DNA of 64,000 nucleotides. Source: Ovoidimarina sp039190895 (lineage in GTDB: Bacteria > Pseudomonadota > Alphaproteobacteria > Rhodobacterales > Rhodobacteraceae). How positions within the stretch are numbered: the first letter of the stretch is position 1; every line of letters begins with the position of its first letter. Below, one piece after another: positions 51,229-59,746 of the stretch. The notes under the pieces are model-generated. The model was given only the letters and a program-made list of their open reading frames with translations. It ran no database searches and was not told the origin of the DNA. The DNA is taken from contig JBCCXY010000001.1 in assembly GCA_039190895.1 (NCBI GenBank), positions 62,001 through 126,000 on the forward strand. The letters are read 5' to 3'. Both the position numbers and the translations under genes were made by a program.

Positions 51229-52365
51229 TCATCGCGCCTCGATCGGCACATACTCCCGCAGATCCGGCCCATTATACAGCGTCAGCGGACGGATCAGGAT
51301 ATTCCCCCGCACCTGCTCCAGACACTGAATGATCCACCCCGGCATCCGCCCGATCCCAAAGATCGGGACATACAGATCCATCGGGATCCCATGGAGCTGA
51401 TAGATGACCCCCGAATAGAAGTCGACGTTCACATTCAACCCGTGCCGCGAGTAAGGCTTCATCGCCTCCACCACCGCCTGCAGGATCTCATACCACTCCG
51501 GCGCGCCCATCTCCTCGCCAAGCTGCCGCACCCCCTCGCGCATATGCCGCGCCCTCGGATCCTCGGCCCGATAAACCCGGTGCCCGAACCCGGTCACCGC
51601 CTCCCGGTTGCCCCGCTTCGCCTTCACATAGGCGGCCGCATTCTCTGGCGACCCAATCTCGGTCACCATCTTCATGACATCCTCCGCCGCGCCCCCATGC
51701 GCCGGGCCCGCCAGCGTCGCCAGGGCCGTCACAATGGCCCCATGCATGTCCGCTTCCGTCCCCACCGTGACCCGCGCCGCAAAGGCCGACGCATTCGCCC
51801 CATGCTCCGCATGCAGGATAAAGTCCACATCCGCGAGCCGCGCCGCCTCGTCGGAGGGTTTCTCCCCCTTCAGCATCCACAACCAGTTCGCCGCGTGCCC
51901 CAGCTCCGGATCCGGAGCTACCGGCTCCCGCCCGTTCCGGATCGCCTCGTGCGCCGCGATCAGCACCGGCACCTGCGCCAGCAACCGCAACCCGTTCCGC
52001 AGGAAACCGTCCTCCGACGCATCCGCCGTGCCCTCATCAAGACACGCCAGCGCCGACACCGCCGTCCGCAGAACGTCCATTGGATGCCCGTCCTTCACGC
52101 CCCGGATCACATCATAGACACCCTCCGGCACCTCCCGCGCCGCCCTAAGCGCGCCATCGAAGGCCGCGAGTTCCGTCGCCGTCGGCAACTCCCCATGGAT
52201 CAGCAGATAGCTGACCTCCTCAAACGTTGACCGCGTTGCAAGATCGTCGATGGAATACCCCCGGTACCAAAGCTCGCCCTTCGCACCATCAATATGGCTC
52301 ACCCCGGACCGCTCAAAGTACACACCCTTGAGCCCCCGGTTGATCCTTACCTGCTCTCCATCCAC
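51229..52365 (-). CDS. Citrate synthase / 2-methylcitrate synthase family protein
   Basis: A 378-residue citrate-synthase-family enzyme. RGLKGVYFERSGVSHIDGAKGELWYRGYSIDDLA is the N-terminal signature of the short (type II) group; catalytic residues lie in LHAEHGANASAF, VTGFGHRVYRAEDPRA and NVNVDFYSGV. It condenses acetyl-CoA (or propionyl-CoA) with oxaloacetate. I start at GTG 52365 because GGAGGG is 7 nt upstream and the protein then begins near the conserved region; an upstream TTG at 52482 would add 39 unconserved residues. Primary TCA enzyme versus methylcitrate synthase cannot be settled here; no prp genes are adjacent. Confidence 0.85.
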   Translation of the reverse strand: MDGEQVRINRGLKGVYFERSGVSHIDGAKGELWYRGYSIDDLATRSTFEEVSYLLIHGELPTATELAAFDGALRAAREVPEGVYDVIRGVKDGHPMDVLRTAVSALACLDEGTADASEDGFLRNGLRLLAQVPVLIAAHEAIRNGREPVAPDPELGHAANWLWMLKGEKPSDEAARLADVDFILHAEHGANASAFAARVTVGTEADMHGAIVTALATLAGPAHGGAAEDVMKMVTEIGSPENAAAYVKAKRGNREAVTGFGHRVYRAEDPRARHMREGVRQLGEEMGAPEWYEILQAVVEAMKPYSRHGLNVNVDFYSGVIYQLHGIPMDLYVPIFGIGRMPGWIIQCLEQVRGNILIRPLTLYNGPDLREYVPIEAR

Positions 52366-52735
52366 GTGAATTCCCTCCCAGCTTTTCGCTGCGTTCGGCC
52401 ACAGGCGGGAGACGGTGTCAACGGGGGGAGTTGAGATCGTGACGGGGGCCGCTGCAATCAGCGCGGCCCCCAGATCAGCCAAGCCCGGCAGTGGGCTTTT
52501 GCCATGAGTGATCGCGTAATAAAGGGATTGTTCCCGGGAAACGCGGCGCGTTTATGGCAACACTGCGTCGCCGTGACGTCACTGGCCCCGCGACACGCAC
52601 GGTCTGTTCGCCCCCCGGAAACAGCGCCGCGTTTCTGCCCCGCACGTCGCGCGGAGGCAGCAAAATGACCCCGTCAGAGCCCAAATGCTGCCCCATCCGC
52701 AAGGCATCGTTTCTGAAGTAGAGAGGGACAGGCCC
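52366..52735. other. Divergent intergenic region, citrate synthase gene / 52736 gene
   Basis: 370 bp without a supported gene. It holds a perfect 9-bp hairpin, GGGGGCCGC paired with GCGGCCCCC around a 10-nt loop (52444-52471), in the citrate synthase leader, and the ribosome sites of both genes. A minus-strand TTG frame from 52482 is open through it but has no ribosome site. I see no tRNA or repeat copy. Confidence 0.5.
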
Positions 52736-53047
52736 ATGACGCTTACGATTATCCACGAAACGCTGATCGACGATGACGGCATCCTCGACCGCGCAGAGGC
52801 GGCGGGAGTCAGCGTGACTTGCGCGACCGGGGCCACAACCCGCTTGGCCCAGCGGCTGATTGATCTGGGTTATGATCCCGCAATCCGCGTGCGCCTGATG
52901 CGGGCAGACCCGATGCTGTCAGGTGCGCCGTTCGATATCGAGGGCATGTCGCTGGGCCTAGCCGCGATCCTCGATCCCTTCTCGGACCACCGTGACGTGC
53001 ATGAGAACTTCGCCCCCCGCTCGGCCTACGACGGAAGCTGGTCGTAA
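52736..53047 (+). CDS. Small hypothetical protein
   Basis: A 103-residue acidic soluble protein (MTLTIIHETLIDDDGILDRAEA...DPFSDHRDVHENFAPRSAYDGSW). No signal peptide or membrane helix, no family recognised. ATG 52736 is preceded by GAGAGGGAC, which favours it over an in-frame start 51 nt earlier. It ends 2 nt before the stop of the convergent scpB. Confidence 0.55.
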   Translation: MTLTIIHETLIDDDGILDRAEAAGVSVTCATGATTRLAQRLIDLGYDPAIRVRLMRADPMLSGAPFDIEGMSLGLAAILDPFSDHRDVHENFAPRSAYDGSWS

Positions 53048-53049
53048 GC

Positions 53050-53688
53050 CTACGCCTCGGCGTCGTCTTTTTCGAACATATCGGGCTCGTCTTCCCCGGC
53101 GTCCTCGTCCGGCTCCCCCGGAGGTGGCCGGTTGTCGAGCAACCCCGCCGCCCGTAACTCTTTCAGCCCCGGCAGATCGCGCGCTGATTCCAGGCCGAAG
53201 TGGTCCAGAAACTCCTGCGTGACCACAAAAGTCACCGGGCGCCCCGGAGTCATCCGGCGACGCCCAAACCGGATCCACTCCAGTTCCAGAAGTTGATCGA
53301 TAGTCCCCCGGCTGACTGAGACACCTCGGATCTCTTCAATCTCTGCCCTCGTGGCAGGCTGGTGGTAGGCTACGATGGCAAGCGTTTCGATCGCCGCGCG
53401 GGAGAGCTTGCGCGTCTCCACCGTCTCTTTCCGCATTAAAAAGCCGAGGTCCGGCGCCGTCCGTACTGCCCAGGCCTCGCCCACGCGGACGACCGCCACG
53501 CCGCGCCCCTCATAACGTTTTTGCAGCAGTACAAGCGCCTCAGCCGCATCGGCACCGTGGGGCATGCGGGCGTTCAGATCGGCCACGGTCACGGGCTCGG
53601 CAGAGGCAAACAGGATCGCCTCAACCATCCGCTCTTGCTCAGCAAGCGGCGGAGCCTCGAACAGGCTTTCTTCGGCCTCTTCGCTCAC
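53050..53688 (-). CDS. scpB: Segregation and condensation protein B
   Basis: A 212-residue ScpB with the tandem winged-helix arrangement: ERMVEAILFASAEPVTVADLNARMP, then LSRAAIETLAIVAYHQPATRAEIEEIRGVSVSRGTIDQLLELEWIRFGRRR-MTPGRP. It binds ScpA and SMC in chromosome condensation. GTG start overlapping the scpA stop (GTGA). The C-terminal tail is Asp/Glu-rich. Confidence 0.95.
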   Translation of the reverse strand: MSEEAEESLFEAPPLAEQERMVEAILFASAEPVTVADLNARMPHGADAAEALVLLQKRYEGRGVAVVRVGEAWAVRTAPDLGFLMRKETVETRKLSRAAIETLAIVAYHQPATRAEIEEIRGVSVSRGTIDQLLELEWIRFGRRRMTPGRPVTFVVTQEFLDHFGLESARDLPGLKELRAAGLLDNRPPPGEPDEDAGEDEPDMFEKDDAEA

Positions 53689-54470
53689 TCGCGCACTCCA
53701 CGCATCTGGATCGGTGCGAAGGTTTCGGCCTGACGAACTTCTGCCTTCCCAGCCTTCACCAACTCCAGCGCCGCCGCAAACGTCGCCGCTGTGCCAGACC
53801 TGCGGCGGCCCGGTTCATCTTTCCACTCAACGGGAAGGTACGAGGTCAGATCCGCCCACTCCCCCGCGAAAGCCATCATCGGGCGGAGGCGTTCCAGCGC
53901 CTCTTCCATCGAAAGGATGTGCTCGCGATCCATGACGTAGGGGCGGAACTCATCCTTCGTGCGGATTTGCGCGTAGCCCTGCATCAGATCCAGAAGCGTG
54001 GCGGTAAACTGCACACGGCGGACGCGGGTCACATCTTCGGGGATGCCGCGCGCAAAGAAATCGCGACCCTTCTGATCCCGCGCCATCAGCCGCGCCGCGA
54101 CATCGCGCATCGCCTGCAATCGCTCAAGCTGGAACGCCAGATGCGCGGCGAGATCCTCGCCCGAGGGCCCCTCATCCGCCGGGTCGGGCGGCAACAGCAG
54201 GCGCGATTTCAGAAACGCGAGCCACGCGGCCATCACCAGATAATCCGCTGCAAGTTCGATCCGTAACTCTTTGGCTTGCTTCACAAACTTAAGATACTGC
54301 TCGGCGAGCGCGAGCACAGAGATCTTTCGCAGATCGACCTTCTGCGTCCGCGACATGACCAACAGCAGGTCAAGCGGGCCCTCAAACCCGTCGACATCGA
54401 CGATCAGGGCCTCCCCCGCGTCGCGCGCATCGAGCGGAATCACGGTTCCGCCGGTCTCTGTTTCGGTCAT
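53685..54470 (-). CDS. scpA: Segregation and condensation protein A
   Basis: A 261-residue kleisin. The N-terminal FEGPLDLLLVMSRTQKVDLRKISVLALAEQYLKFV is the SMC-neck-binding motif, AADYLVMAAWLAFLKSRLLLP follows, and the C-terminal winged helix (FAAALELVKAGKAEVRQAETFAPIQMR) binds the SMC head. Operon nagZ-scpA-scpB; its ATG lies directly after the nagZ stop. Confidence 0.95.
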   Translation of the reverse strand: MTETETGGTVIPLDARDAGEALIVDVDGFEGPLDLLLVMSRTQKVDLRKISVLALAEQYLKFVKQAKELRIELAADYLVMAAWLAFLKSRLLLPPDPADEGPSGEDLAAHLAFQLERLQAMRDVAARLMARDQKGRDFFARGIPEDVTRVRRVQFTATLLDLMQGYAQIRTKDEFRPYVMDREHILSMEEALERLRPMMAFAGEWADLTSYLPVEWKDEPGRRRSGTAATFAAALELVKAGKAEVRQAETFAPIQMRGVRE

Positions 54471-55472
54471 CTAGCTCGTTCCCTGCAGAAGGGCGTCAAG
54501 CTCTGCCTCAGCGGCGGCAATGTCAATGGGTGCGGCGGCTTCACGCGCGGCAAGCGCACGCCCCGCCCGCCCGGCGCCTTCGGGCGTGAGATGCCCGGCT
54601 TCCTCCGCCACCGCCTCCATCTCGACCATCTCGCCATTGCAGTGGAGGATCACATCGCATCCGGCCAAAAGCGCCGCACGTGTGCGGTCGGCCATGCTGC
54701 CGCCAAGCGCGTCCATAGACAGGTCGTCGGTCATCAGAAGGCCGTCAAAGCCGATATCTTCGCGGATGATCCGCTGCACAGCCCGCGAGGTCGTGGCCGG
54801 ATGCTCCGGGTCGATGGCCGTGAAGACAACGTGCCCGGTCATCCCAAGCGGGAGGTCGGCGAGCGCCTGAAATGTCCGGAAATCGGTCTGCGCAAGGACC
54901 GCTGCATCGGCGTCCGTGCGCGGCACCTCGTGGTGGCTGTCGACAGTCCCGCGACCGTGGCCGGGGACGTGCTTGATGACGGGAAGGACCCCGCCCTTGA
55001 GGCACCCCTCCGCGACGGCGCGCCCGCGGGCGATCACATCATCCGCCGCGCCGCCGAGGCAGCGGTTGGCCAGGAACGGATGGGTGCCAGCGGAGGCGAT
55101 GTCGAGGCAGGGCACGCAATTCACGTCGATGCCAAGCTCCCGTAATTCCGAAGAAATCACCCGATATCGCAGGAACAGCGCACGCTCGGCCTCGGCACCA
55201 GCGGCATGCACGAAGTCCAACGGTGGTAGCCACTCGCGCCACGCAGGTGGCGTCATCCGCTGCACCCGCCCGCCTTCCTGATCGATCAGAACCGGCGCGT
55301 CACGCCCAACGGCCTCCCGCAACGCCACCACAAGCCCCCGCACCTGATCGGGAGCTTCGATGTTGCGGGCAAACAGAATAAACCCCCACGGATCCGCGAC
55401 CCGAAAAAACGCCGCCTCGTCGGCGGACAGCACTGTCCCGGCACACCCGAGGATATACGCCCCAGGCGTCAT
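54471..55472 (-). CDS. nagZ: Beta-N-acetylhexosaminidase, family GH3
   Basis: A 333-residue GH3 enzyme that removes N-acetylglucosamine from anhydromuropeptides in cytoplasmic cell-wall recycling. DQEGGRVQRM binds substrate, KHVPGHGRGTVDSH is the catalytic-loop motif with the His general acid, and MTDDLSMDAL carries the nucleophile Asp. I start at ATG 55472 (MTPGAYILGCAG); 129 upstream codons in frame cover a repeat element and the SPOR gene and look non-coding. Length matches NagZ (about 340). Confidence 0.93.
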   Translation of the reverse strand: MTPGAYILGCAGTVLSADEAAFFRVADPWGFILFARNIEAPDQVRGLVVALREAVGRDAPVLIDQEGGRVQRMTPPAWREWLPPLDFVHAAGAEAERALFLRYRVISSELRELGIDVNCVPCLDIASAGTHPFLANRCLGGAADDVIARGRAVAEGCLKGGVLPVIKHVPGHGRGTVDSHHEVPRTDADAAVLAQTDFRTFQALADLPLGMTGHVVFTAIDPEHPATTSRAVQRIIREDIGFDGLLMTDDLSMDALGGSMADRTRAALLAGCDVILHCNGEMVEMEAVAEEAGHLTPEGAGRAGRALAAREAAAPIDIAAAEAELDALLQGTS

Positions 55473-55505
55473 GACCGGGCCCAACCCTGGCTCTTCATCT
55501 TGGTC

Positions 55506-55543
55506 GAAATACTCCGGGGGGTCTGGGGGGCTGGCCCCCCAGC
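55506..55543 (-). repeat. Second hairpin repeat family, copy 1
   Basis: Core GAAATACTCCGGGGGGT followed by GGGGGG-CTGG-CCCCCC. It lies between the SPOR gene stop and the nagZ start. On the minus strand the hairpin is followed by ACCCCCCGGAGTATTTC and could act as a terminator. The same element recurs at 60982. Confidence 0.75.
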
Positions 55544-55575
55544 CGCCGGTGGCAAAGGCGCGAGACGCGCCATGT

Positions 55576-56499
55576 CTAGCGCCGGATGACCGGTATACAG
55601 TTGGCGTTCTCTGCCACAAGCACAGCGCAGAAACGGCGGGCATCGCTGAGGTCCTCGAACCCCATCGCGCGCAGGCGATAGAACGTCGACCCACCAGCCG
55701 ACGCCTCCTGCACCACGCGCGATTTGCCGTCGAGGTACTCGCCAAAGCGCCCGTCCAGCGCCGACCACGCCTCTCGCGCCCGGTCGATGGACGGATAGGC
55801 CCCAAGCTGGACCAGCCGCGTTCCGGGCGGGATTTCCTCTGCCGGAACCTCACCAGCAACAGCCACGCCCGACACGGGCGCCGGGTTCACCGACGCGCTG
55901 GCCTGCGTGACCACAGCCCGCGCGGGCCGCGCAAAGGGCCGTGGGGACCGCTGGACACCACCGGCGAGAAGTGCGCCCACCGGGCGCTCCGAGACCTCGG
56001 GGGTCACCGGCTCGGTCGCGCCAAGCGCCTCGGCGATGGCCGCCTCGATGGCGGATTGCGGGTCTTGCGCCTCCTCAGCGACTGCCGTTTCCTCGACCGG
56101 CGCAGCCACCGGGGCCTCGGGCGCCGTTGGCGTCGGGGTGTCGTCGATCAGCGCGGCAATCGGCTGATCCTCTTCCTCGAGCCGCACTGGGGGCGGGGCC
56201 AGCACGACCCGCTCCGTCGGAGCTTCTTCTGCCCCGTCCGAGGCAACGCGCGTCACCGTAAGCTCTTGATATTCCGCCCGAAGCCCGCCCGGATCCTCCG
56301 GCGCCACGCGCATTGGCCCTTCCAGTGCACGCACCACCGGCACCCCGGTCACGTCGCGCACCAAAAGCTGATAGCCCCACACCGCCAGCCCGATTATCAG
56401 GGCCAGCGACAATAGCGCACCAGCCCAATTCATCAGCGTCCCGGTCGCACCGGGGCCGTCGTCAAAGGACTCGTAGTCCTCCTCGAAATACGTTGTCAT
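55576..56499 (-). CDS. SPOR-domain cell envelope protein
   Basis: A 307-residue protein: cytoplasmic acidic N-terminus, one membrane helix (WAGALLSLALIIGLAVWGYQLLV, about 25-47), a low-complexity Pro/Ala/Glu-rich periplasmic linker (about 60-215) and a C-terminal SPOR domain (TRLVQLGAYPSIDRAREAWSALDGRFGEYL...TFYRLRAMGFEDLSDARRFCAVLVAENANC). SPOR domains bind denuded peptidoglycan at the division site. Between argS and nagZ, its usual place in this alphaproteobacterial block. Confidence 0.92.
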   Translation of the reverse strand: MTTYFEEDYESFDDGPGATGTLMNWAGALLSLALIIGLAVWGYQLLVRDVTGVPVVRALEGPMRVAPEDPGGLRAEYQELTVTRVASDGAEEAPTERVVLAPPPVRLEEEDQPIAALIDDTPTPTAPEAPVAAPVEETAVAEEAQDPQSAIEAAIAEALGATEPVTPEVSERPVGALLAGGVQRSPRPFARPARAVVTQASASVNPAPVSGVAVAGEVPAEEIPPGTRLVQLGAYPSIDRAREAWSALDGRFGEYLDGKSRVVQEASAGGSTFYRLRAMGFEDLSDARRFCAVLVAENANCIPVIRR

Positions 56500-56575
56500 A
56501 CCGCCTCGCTCGACCCGCCGGTCGCGGCCAGCGAGCCTCTTGCCTGTTTTGCAACCCCGGGCGGTGGCTGTTTGG

Positions 56576-58300
56576 TCAGCGCATCTCTTCTGCCGGAGTT
56601 ACTCCCAGAATACCTAATCCTGCTGAAATAACAACGGCTACTGCCCGCGGCAGGGCAATCTTCGCGGCTGTTGCCTGCGGGTCGCCCTCGTGCAGGAAGC
56701 GGAGGTTTGGATGATCGTTGCCCTTGTTCCACAGCGCGTGGAACTCTGACGCCAATTCATAAAGATAAAACGCAACGCGATGCGGCTCATGATTGCGGGC
56801 GGCAATCTCGACCAGCCTGGGCCATTCGGCGATCTTCCGGGCCACTGCATACTCCGCCCCATCTTCCAAGACGGGATGGTCCGAATAGGGCAGTCCCAGC
56901 TCCTCCGCCTTGCGCATCACCGACCGCACCCGGGCATGCGCGTACTGCACGTAGAACACCGGGTTGTCCTTCGACTGCTCCGTCACCCGTGCGAAGTCGA
57001 AATCCAGCGGCGCATCGTTCTTCCGCGTCAGCAGATGAAACCGCACGACATCCGGCCCCACCTCATCCACCACATCGCGCAGCGACACGAACGTCCCCGC
57101 CCGCTTCGACATCTTGAACGGCTCGCCATTCTTAAACAGCCGCACCAGCTGCGTCAGCTTCACGTCCAGCGGAACCGACCCGTCGGACAGCGCCGACACA
57201 GTCGCCTTGATCCGCTTCACATACCCGCCATGATCCGCGCCGAACACGTTGATCAGCTCGTCAAACCCGCGAGATACCTTATCCGCGTGATACGCGATGT
57301 CCGGCGCGAAATACGTCCACGACCCGTCCGACTTCATCACGGGACGATCCACATCGTCGCCATGCTCGGTCGACTTGAACAGCGTCTGCTCACGCGGCTC
57401 CCAATCCTCGGGCGTTTTCCCCTTAGGCGGCTCCAGGACGCCCTCGTAGATCAGCCCGCGATCCCGCAGTCCCTGTAGGGCATCCTCGATCCGCGACGTC
57501 CCGTAGAGCGACTTTTCACTGAAATACACGTCCATCTCGACGCCCAACGCGTCCAGATCCGCCCGGATCGTCTCCATCATCTTCTCGGTGGCGAACTCCC
57601 GAACCTCGGCGAGCCAGTACTGCTCCCCCTTGTCGAGGAAGTCGTCGCCCACCTTGTCTTTCAGCGCCTCGCCGACCGCGACAAGATAGTCGCCGGGATA
57701 CAGCCCCTCGGCAATCTCAGGCACCAGCCCATGCGCCTCCCGATACCGCTCATAAGTCGACCGGGCGAGCACATCGACCTGCGCCCCCGCATCGTTGATG
57801 TAGTACTCGCGCGTCACATCGTACCCGGCGGCCTCCAACAGGCTGGCGAGCGCATCGCCAAAGACCGCCCCCCGCGTGTGCCCGACATGCAAGGGGCCGG
57901 TAGGGTTCGCCGACACGAACTCCACATTCACCTTCACGCCCGCACCCATGCCGGAATGCCCGAACGCCGGGCCCGCATCGATGGCCTCACTGACCACATC
58001 GTGCCAGACTTTCCCGTCCAGGATCAGGTTCAAGAACCCGGGCCCCGCCACCTCGGCCACCGCAACCCGGTCCTCGGACTTCAGCCGCTTCGCGAGGTCT
58101 TCAGCGATCGCGCGCGGGTTCTTCCCGGCAGGCTTGGCGAGCACCATCGCCGCATTCGTTGCCATATCGCCATGCGCCGCATCGCGCGGCGGCTCCACCG
58201 TCACGTTCCCATAATCCAGCCCACCGGGCAGGGCGCCATCCGCTACCATGGCATCCAGCTCCTCGATCACGAGACGGCGAATTTCAGCGAATACGTTCAT
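56576..58300 (-). CDS. argS: Arginyl-tRNA synthetase
   Basis: A 574-residue class I synthetase: NPTGPLHVGHTRG contains the HIGH-type signature, FKMSKRAGTF the KMSKS loop, and the DALR anticodon-binding domain closes the protein (YAHARVRSVMRKAEELGL...HALWNKGNDHPNLRF). Start at ATG 58300 (MNVFAEIRRLV), with GGAG 9 nt upstream; an in-frame ATG 6 nt earlier is too close to that site, and 68 further codons are not conserved. Confidence 0.96.
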   Translation of the reverse strand: MNVFAEIRRLVIEELDAMVADGALPGGLDYGNVTVEPPRDAAHGDMATNAAMVLAKPAGKNPRAIAEDLAKRLKSEDRVAVAEVAGPGFLNLILDGKVWHDVVSEAIDAGPAFGHSGMGAGVKVNVEFVSANPTGPLHVGHTRGAVFGDALASLLEAAGYDVTREYYINDAGAQVDVLARSTYERYREAHGLVPEIAEGLYPGDYLVAVGEALKDKVGDDFLDKGEQYWLAEVREFATEKMMETIRADLDALGVEMDVYFSEKSLYGTSRIEDALQGLRDRGLIYEGVLEPPKGKTPEDWEPREQTLFKSTEHGDDVDRPVMKSDGSWTYFAPDIAYHADKVSRGFDELINVFGADHGGYVKRIKATVSALSDGSVPLDVKLTQLVRLFKNGEPFKMSKRAGTFVSLRDVVDEVGPDVVRFHLLTRKNDAPLDFDFARVTEQSKDNPVFYVQYAHARVRSVMRKAEELGLPYSDHPVLEDGAEYAVARKIAEWPRLVEIAARNHEPHRVAFYLYELASEFHALWNKGNDHPNLRFLHEGDPQATAAKIALPRAVAVVISAGLGILGVTPAEEMR

Positions 58301-58575
58301 AGCCATGCGCTCCGGGGTGGTTGCCACGCGGTGTACCACCCCCACCGCGTGGGTCAACGTGGCCGTGTCCGAGGGGCAATCTGAATTGTAGGGTGCGGGA
58401 AGACCGCGCGGAATCAAGGCCGCAGGCCGCCGCGCATCGACGGGCCCACCCGAGGCCCGCCAACGCGCGGCTACCCGAACCGCAACCAACTCCAGCGCAG
58501 CAATGCGCAATATCCGGGTCGTGGCGCTCGGTCCAAAGTCGCTAGCAAAGGCACCTAGAAAAACAGGAGCCGACC
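58301..58575. other. Divergent gap argS / DUF1203 gene
   Basis: 275 bp. Contains a degenerate REP-like motif, GTAG then GGTGCGG-GAAGA-CCGCGC (about 58388-58410), and AGGAG before the DUF1203 gene. No further structure seen. Confidence 0.4.
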
Positions 58576-59049
58576 ATGAACTTCCAAATCCACCCCCTGC
58601 GCGCCGAGGACTCTGCGCACCTGTTCACCCTCACCGACGAAGAGCTCGCGTCACAGCAGGCACGCCGCCAAATCGTAACCCAGAAGCCCGGAACACCCTG
58701 CCGAGTCAGCATGCAGGATGCCGATATCGGCGAGACGGCGATCCTGTTTAATTACCAGCACCAGCCAGAGAACAGCCCCTACCGCGCAAGCCACGCCGTG
58801 TTCGTGCGCGAGAACGCCAAACAGGCCGTTCTAGACGTCAACGAAGTGCCAGAGGTCATCCGCTCCCGCCTCATCTCCCTGCGCTTCTTCGACAAGGAAC
58901 ACATGATGATCGACGCCGACGTCGTCCAAGGCGAAACCGTCGCCCAAGCGCTATCCGATGCGTTTGAGAATGACGACATAGCGTATGCTCATCTTCACAA
59001 CGCAAAGCCAGGCTGCTTCGCGGCATCAGCCCATCGGGTGATTGATTGA
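58576..59049 (+). CDS. DUF1203 family protein
   Basis: A 157-residue cytoplasmic protein matching DUF1203: RRQIVTQKPGTPCRVSMQDADIGETAILFNYQHQPENSPYRASHAVFVRE near the middle and YAHLHNAKPGCFAASAHRVID at the end, with conserved Cys and His residues. Function unknown. AGGAG precedes the ATG. With the next lipoprotein it sits between argS and dgt, which are usually adjacent in relatives. Confidence 0.85.
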   Translation: MNFQIHPLRAEDSAHLFTLTDEELASQQARRQIVTQKPGTPCRVSMQDADIGETAILFNYQHQPENSPYRASHAVFVRENAKQAVLDVNEVPEVIRSRLISLRFFDKEHMMIDADVVQGETVAQALSDAFENDDIAYAHLHNAKPGCFAASAHRVID

Positions 59050-59101
59050 GAGACGGGTCGGGCGCATATATAAGGAGACCCTGATATCGAAGGACGTCCC
59101 A

Positions 59102-59308
59102 TTGCGCTACGATCGAGTGTTCCTGCCAACCACACTGGCCGTTTTGCTGACTGCCTGCGGTCACCAGAACAAAGTCGAAATCCCGAACGGTGGCGCTGCC
59201 ATTTCCGGCACTGCCGTCATGGGCGTCGGGCGCGGCGCTGACGGCCAGACAGGCCTCATCTCAGGCGTGAAGGACTTGAACATCGTCGTCGGCGCGACGC
59301 TGGAATAA
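59102..59308 (+). CDS. Small lipoprotein, TTG start
   Basis: A 68-residue protein with a lipobox: LRYDRVFLPTTLAVLLTAC, cysteine at 19-20 residues, then a Gly-rich mature part of about 49 residues (AISGTAVMGVGRGADG...). TTG 59102 has AAGGA 7 nt upstream and gives a normal lipoprotein signal peptide; a longer frame from 59042 would add a basic non-signal tail. Function unknown. Confidence 0.6.
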   Translation: MRYDRVFLPTTLAVLLTACGHQNKVEIPNGGAAISGTAVMGVGRGADGQTGLISGVKDLNIVVGATLE

Positions 59309-59350
59309 CAATCGCCCGAGTGGCCTCCGGCCCGAAGCCAGTTGCTACAC

Positions 59351-59746
59351 CTAAGCAGGATCCTTCATTTCGATAATCTGGATAAGGTTCCCGCAAGTGT
59401 CGTTGAACACGGCCATACGAACCGGGCCGGCCTCCACCGGCCCAACCGTAAACGTAACGCCCAGATCGTTGAGCCTTTTGTATTCCGCATCAAGATCGTA
59501 GACCCGAAACGAATGGGCCGGGATCCCGTCCGCCACGAGCGCCCGCTTGAAAGGGTTCACAGCCGGATGGTCGCTTGGCTCCAGCAGCAACTCCGTCCCC
59601 TCGGGGTCCTCATCGGACACGACCGTAAGCCACCGGTTTGAGCCAATTGGAACGTTGTTCTTTACGGTGAACCCGAGGACCTCTGTATAGAACGCCTGCG
59701 CCTTGTCCTGATCGTCTACGAAGACGCTTGTCACGTGGATCCTCAT
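59351..59746 (-). CDS. VOC (glyoxalase/bleomycin-resistance) family protein
   Basis: A 131-residue vicinal-oxygen-chelate protein with the paired beta-alpha-beta3 modules: MRIHVTSVFVDDQDKAQAFYTEVLGFTVKNNVPIG...EGTELLLEPS and FTVGPVEAGPVRMAVFNDTCGNLIQIIEM. Candidate metal ligands are His4, and Glu near the end of each module. Substrate unknown. Its ATG overlaps the dgt stop by one base. Confidence 0.87.
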   Translation of the reverse strand: MRIHVTSVFVDDQDKAQAFYTEVLGFTVKNNVPIGSNRWLTVVSDEDPEGTELLLEPSDHPAVNPFKRALVADGIPAHSFRVYDLDAEYKRLNDLGVTFTVGPVEAGPVRMAVFNDTCGNLIQIIEMKDPA

